DNA from: Desulfobulbus sp.
GTDB lineage: Bacteria > Pseudomonadota > Gammaproteobacteria > Burkholderiales > Rhodocyclaceae
Assembly (NCBI GenBank): GCA_009782025.1
Contig: WQUQ01000336.1
Span: forward strand, 1 to 8,507
DNA: 8,507 nucleotides
Direction of reading: 5' to 3'
Below are positions 7,068-8,507 of this stretch, one piece after another. Below the pieces are notes generated by a model. It was not told the origin of the DNA. It searched no databases and saw only the letters and a list, made by a program, of their open reading frames with translations. Both the position numbers and the translations under genes were made by a program. Position 1 is the stretch's first letter. The number at the start of each line of letters is the position of its first letter.

Positions 7068-8507
7068 CCACGGCGCAAGCGAGAAGCCCGGCCTTCAGGC
7101 CGGGGTCAAGCGAGCCAAGCATGATTTCGGCGCCGGAGGTGCCCCAGACTCGTGGCGAGGAAGCTCCGGGCTTCAGCCCGGAGTGACTCACCATCACCTG
7201 CCGATTCTCGTCGTCGAGGACGACGCCAGCCTGCGCGAAGCCATTGCCGACACGCTGGAACTGGCCGGTCGCCCCTGCCTCGCCGTCGATGGCGGCGAAG
7301 CGGCGCTGGCGGCGCTGGCGAAACAGGCGTTTTCCATCGTCGTCAGCGACGTGCGCATGATGCCGATGGACGGTATCACGCTGCTCAAGGAAATCCGCCG
7401 CCGTCTGCCGCATCTGCCGGTGGTGCTGATGACGGCCTATGCCGAAGTCGACAAGGCCGTCGACGCCATGCGCTCGGGCGCTTGCGATTTTCTGCTCAAA
7501 CCTTTTGAACCGACGGCGCTCCTGGCTCACATCAACAAATACGAACTGCCCGCGGGCGAATCCGGCGACGACGGCGTGATCGCCATCGACCCGGCCAGCC
7601 GCGATCTGTTCGCCATCGCCGGGCGCGTCGCCCAGACCGACGCCACGGTGCTGCTCACCGGCGAATCCGGCGTTGGCAAGGAAGTGGTCGCTCGCTACAT
7701 CCATCGCCACTCCGGGCGCAAGGACGGGCCGTTCGTCGCCATCAACTGTGCGGCGATTCCTGACAGCCTGCTCGAAGCGACGCTGTTCGGCTACGAAAAA
7801 GGCGCTTTCACCGGCGCGCAACAGGCGCAGGCCGGCAAATTCGAGCAGGCGCAGGAGGGTACGCTGCTGCTCGACGAAGTCACCGAAATGCCGCCCGGCC
7901 TGCAAGCCAAGCTGCTGCGCGTGTTGCAGGAGCGCGAGGTCGAGCGGGTCGGCGGCAAAAAGCCGGTGCCACTCAACATCCGCATCATCGCCACGTCCAA
8001 CCGCGACATGGCCGAGGCCGTGGCCAAGGGCGCTTTCCGCGAGGATCTGTACTACCGGCTCAATGTTTTCCCGGTCGCCATTCCGGCCTTGCGCCAGCGA
8101 CCGCAGGATATTGTCGCCATCGCCCGCCATTTCGTCGTCGACCACGGCGGCCGCCTGGGCCGCCCCGGCGTGATGCTGACCCCGGCTGCCGAAGCGGCGC
8201 TGACCGCCCACGACTGGCCGGGCAATGTGCGCGAACTGGAAAATGTGATCCAGCGCGCCCTGATTCTGTCGACCGGCAGCCAGATCGGCCCCGAACACCT
8301 GCACCTGACGCCGCGCCCGGCCAGCGGCCCGGCGGAGGCCCCGGCGCTGGAGCCGCCGGAAAACGAAAAAAGGGCGGACAACATGAAAGACCTGGAGCGC
8401 GACCACATCCTGCGCACGCTGGCCGAAGTGGGCGGCTCGCGCAAGGCGGCCATCGAACGCCTGGGCATTTCGGAACGTACCCTGCGCTACAAATTGCAGC
8501 AATATCG
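7060..8507 (+). CDS. fleR: FleR/FlrC-type sigma-54-dependent response regulator (3' end cut by the window)
   Basis: FleR, phosphorylated by FleS, remodels sigma-54 RNA polymerase to open flagellar basal-body and hook promoters. The 482 visible codons encode a receiver domain (about 48-160) with acidic pocket Glu53/Asp54/Asp55, phospho-acceptor Asp97, Thr125 and Lys147. Next is an AAA+ domain with Walker A GESGVGKE (201-208), the sigma-54-contacting GAFTGA loop (248-253), Walker B LLLDE ending 273, an arginine-finger region (FREDLYYRLNV) and WPGNVREL (386-393). A Fis-type helix-turn-helix (RKAAIERLGISERTLRYKL) closes the visible part. Probably only a few residues are missing at the right edge. 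The first ~45 residues before LPILVVEDD are not family sequence: they are translated from two REP-like hairpins plus a spacer (7070-7190), in frame and without stops. A shorter protein from GTG 7183 is possible, but ATG 7060 has the better ribosome site and overlaps fleS. The frame has no stop in the window. Confidence 0.93.
   Translation, partial: MADHGASEKPGLQAGVKRAKHDFGAGGAPDSWRGSSGLQPGVTHHHLPILVVEDDASLREAIADTLELAGRPCLAVDGGEAALAALAKQAFSIVVSDVRMMPMDGITLLKEIRRRLPHLPVVLMTAYAEVDKAVDAMRSGACDFLLKPFEPTALLAHINKYELPAGESGDDGVIAIDPASRDLFAIAGRVAQTDATVLLTGESGVGKEVVARYIHRHSGRKDGPFVAINCAAIPDSLLEATLFGYEKGAFTGAQQAQAGKFEQAQEGTLLLDEVTEMPPGLQAKLLRVLQEREVERVGGKKPVPLNIRIIATSNRDMAEAVAKGAFREDLYYRLNVFPVAIPALRQRPQDIVAIARHFVVDHGGRLGRPGVMLTPAAEAALTAHDWPGNVRELENVIQRALILSTGSQIGPEHLHLTPRPASGPAEAPALEPPENEKRADNMKDLERDHILRTLAEVGGSRKAAIERLGISERTLRYKLQQY
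7076..7114. repeat. REP-like hairpin 1 inside fleR, flanked by 8-base direct repeats
   Basis: CCCGGCC (7087-7093), loop TTCA, then GGCCGGG (7098-7104) make a perfect 7-base-pair stem. The octamer CAAGCGAG flanks it on both sides, at 7076-7083 and 7107-7114. It lies within the N-terminal coding region of fleR and is translated in frame (SEKPGLQAGVKRA). Hairpin shape, TTCA loop and surroundings resemble hairpin 2 at 7164-7183 in the same orientation, which suggests two units of one repeat family. Confidence 0.65.
7161..7185. repeat. REP-like hairpin 2 inside fleR
   Basis: CTCCGGGC (7164-7171), loop TTCA, then GCCCGGAG (7176-7183) form a perfect 8-base-pair stem preceded by GGAAG. Like hairpin 1 it has the form AAGC-CCGG-stem with a TTCA loop followed by GT, in the same orientation. 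It encodes SSGLQPGV, which parallels KPGLQAGV from hairpin 1. Its 3' stem overlaps the possible alternative GTG start at 7183. Confidence 0.65.

Noticed and set aside
7021..8502. A 493-codon minus-strand frame opposite fleR
   Set aside because: It mirrors the conserved AAA+ codons of fleR. The sense strand has Walker, GAFTGA and helix-turn-helix motifs; the antisense product has none.

Overview
The window is the core of a flagellar gene cluster from a GC-rich proteobacterium. Two features point to a betaproteobacterium of the Rhodocyclales type, or a similar polar flagellate. First, the regulators beside the basal-body operon are a FleS/FleR (FlrB/FlrC) sigma-54 two-component pair, not FlhDC. 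Second, the intergenic and intragenic DNA carries several palindromic REP-like repeats of a kind common in that group. The lineage is an inference from gene content and base composition only.

Minus strand, transcribed right to left from about 5760: fliF (MS ring), fliG (rotor switch), fliH (ATPase regulator), fliI (export ATPase) and fliJ (export chaperone/stalk) form one tight operon. Neighbouring genes overlap by 8 or 4 bases or lie 1 to 22 bases apart. All five look intact and full length. A good sigma-54 (-24/-12) promoter candidate lies about 35 bases upstream of the fliF start. Downstream of fliJ the normal gene order breaks down. A roughly 85-base double-palindrome repeat (318-402) abuts the last ~60 codons of a MotB/MotD/OmpA-type peptidoglycan-binding gene whose front part is absent. 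A different REP-like hairpin sits at the left edge (1-50). The stretch 51-130 holds no gene.

Plus strand, divergent from fliF across a ~105-base intergenic region: fleS (cytoplasmic PAS histidine kinase) overlaps fleR (sigma-54-dependent response regulator) by 8 bases. fleR runs off the right edge, probably only a few residues from its end. In the polar-flagellate hierarchy FleS phosphorylates FleR, and FleR with sigma-54 activates basal-body and hook genes. The adjacent fliF promoter is therefore a natural target, so regulator and regulated operon sit back to back.

The most unusual feature is at the start of fleR. Between its start codon and the first strand of the receiver domain are about 40 extra codons. 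They consist of two REP-like hairpins and a spacer, all in frame and free of stops. This looks like a palindromic repeat inserted into a coding sequence and kept as translated protein. I saw no defence system, phage, transposase gene, CRISPR array, tRNA or rRNA.
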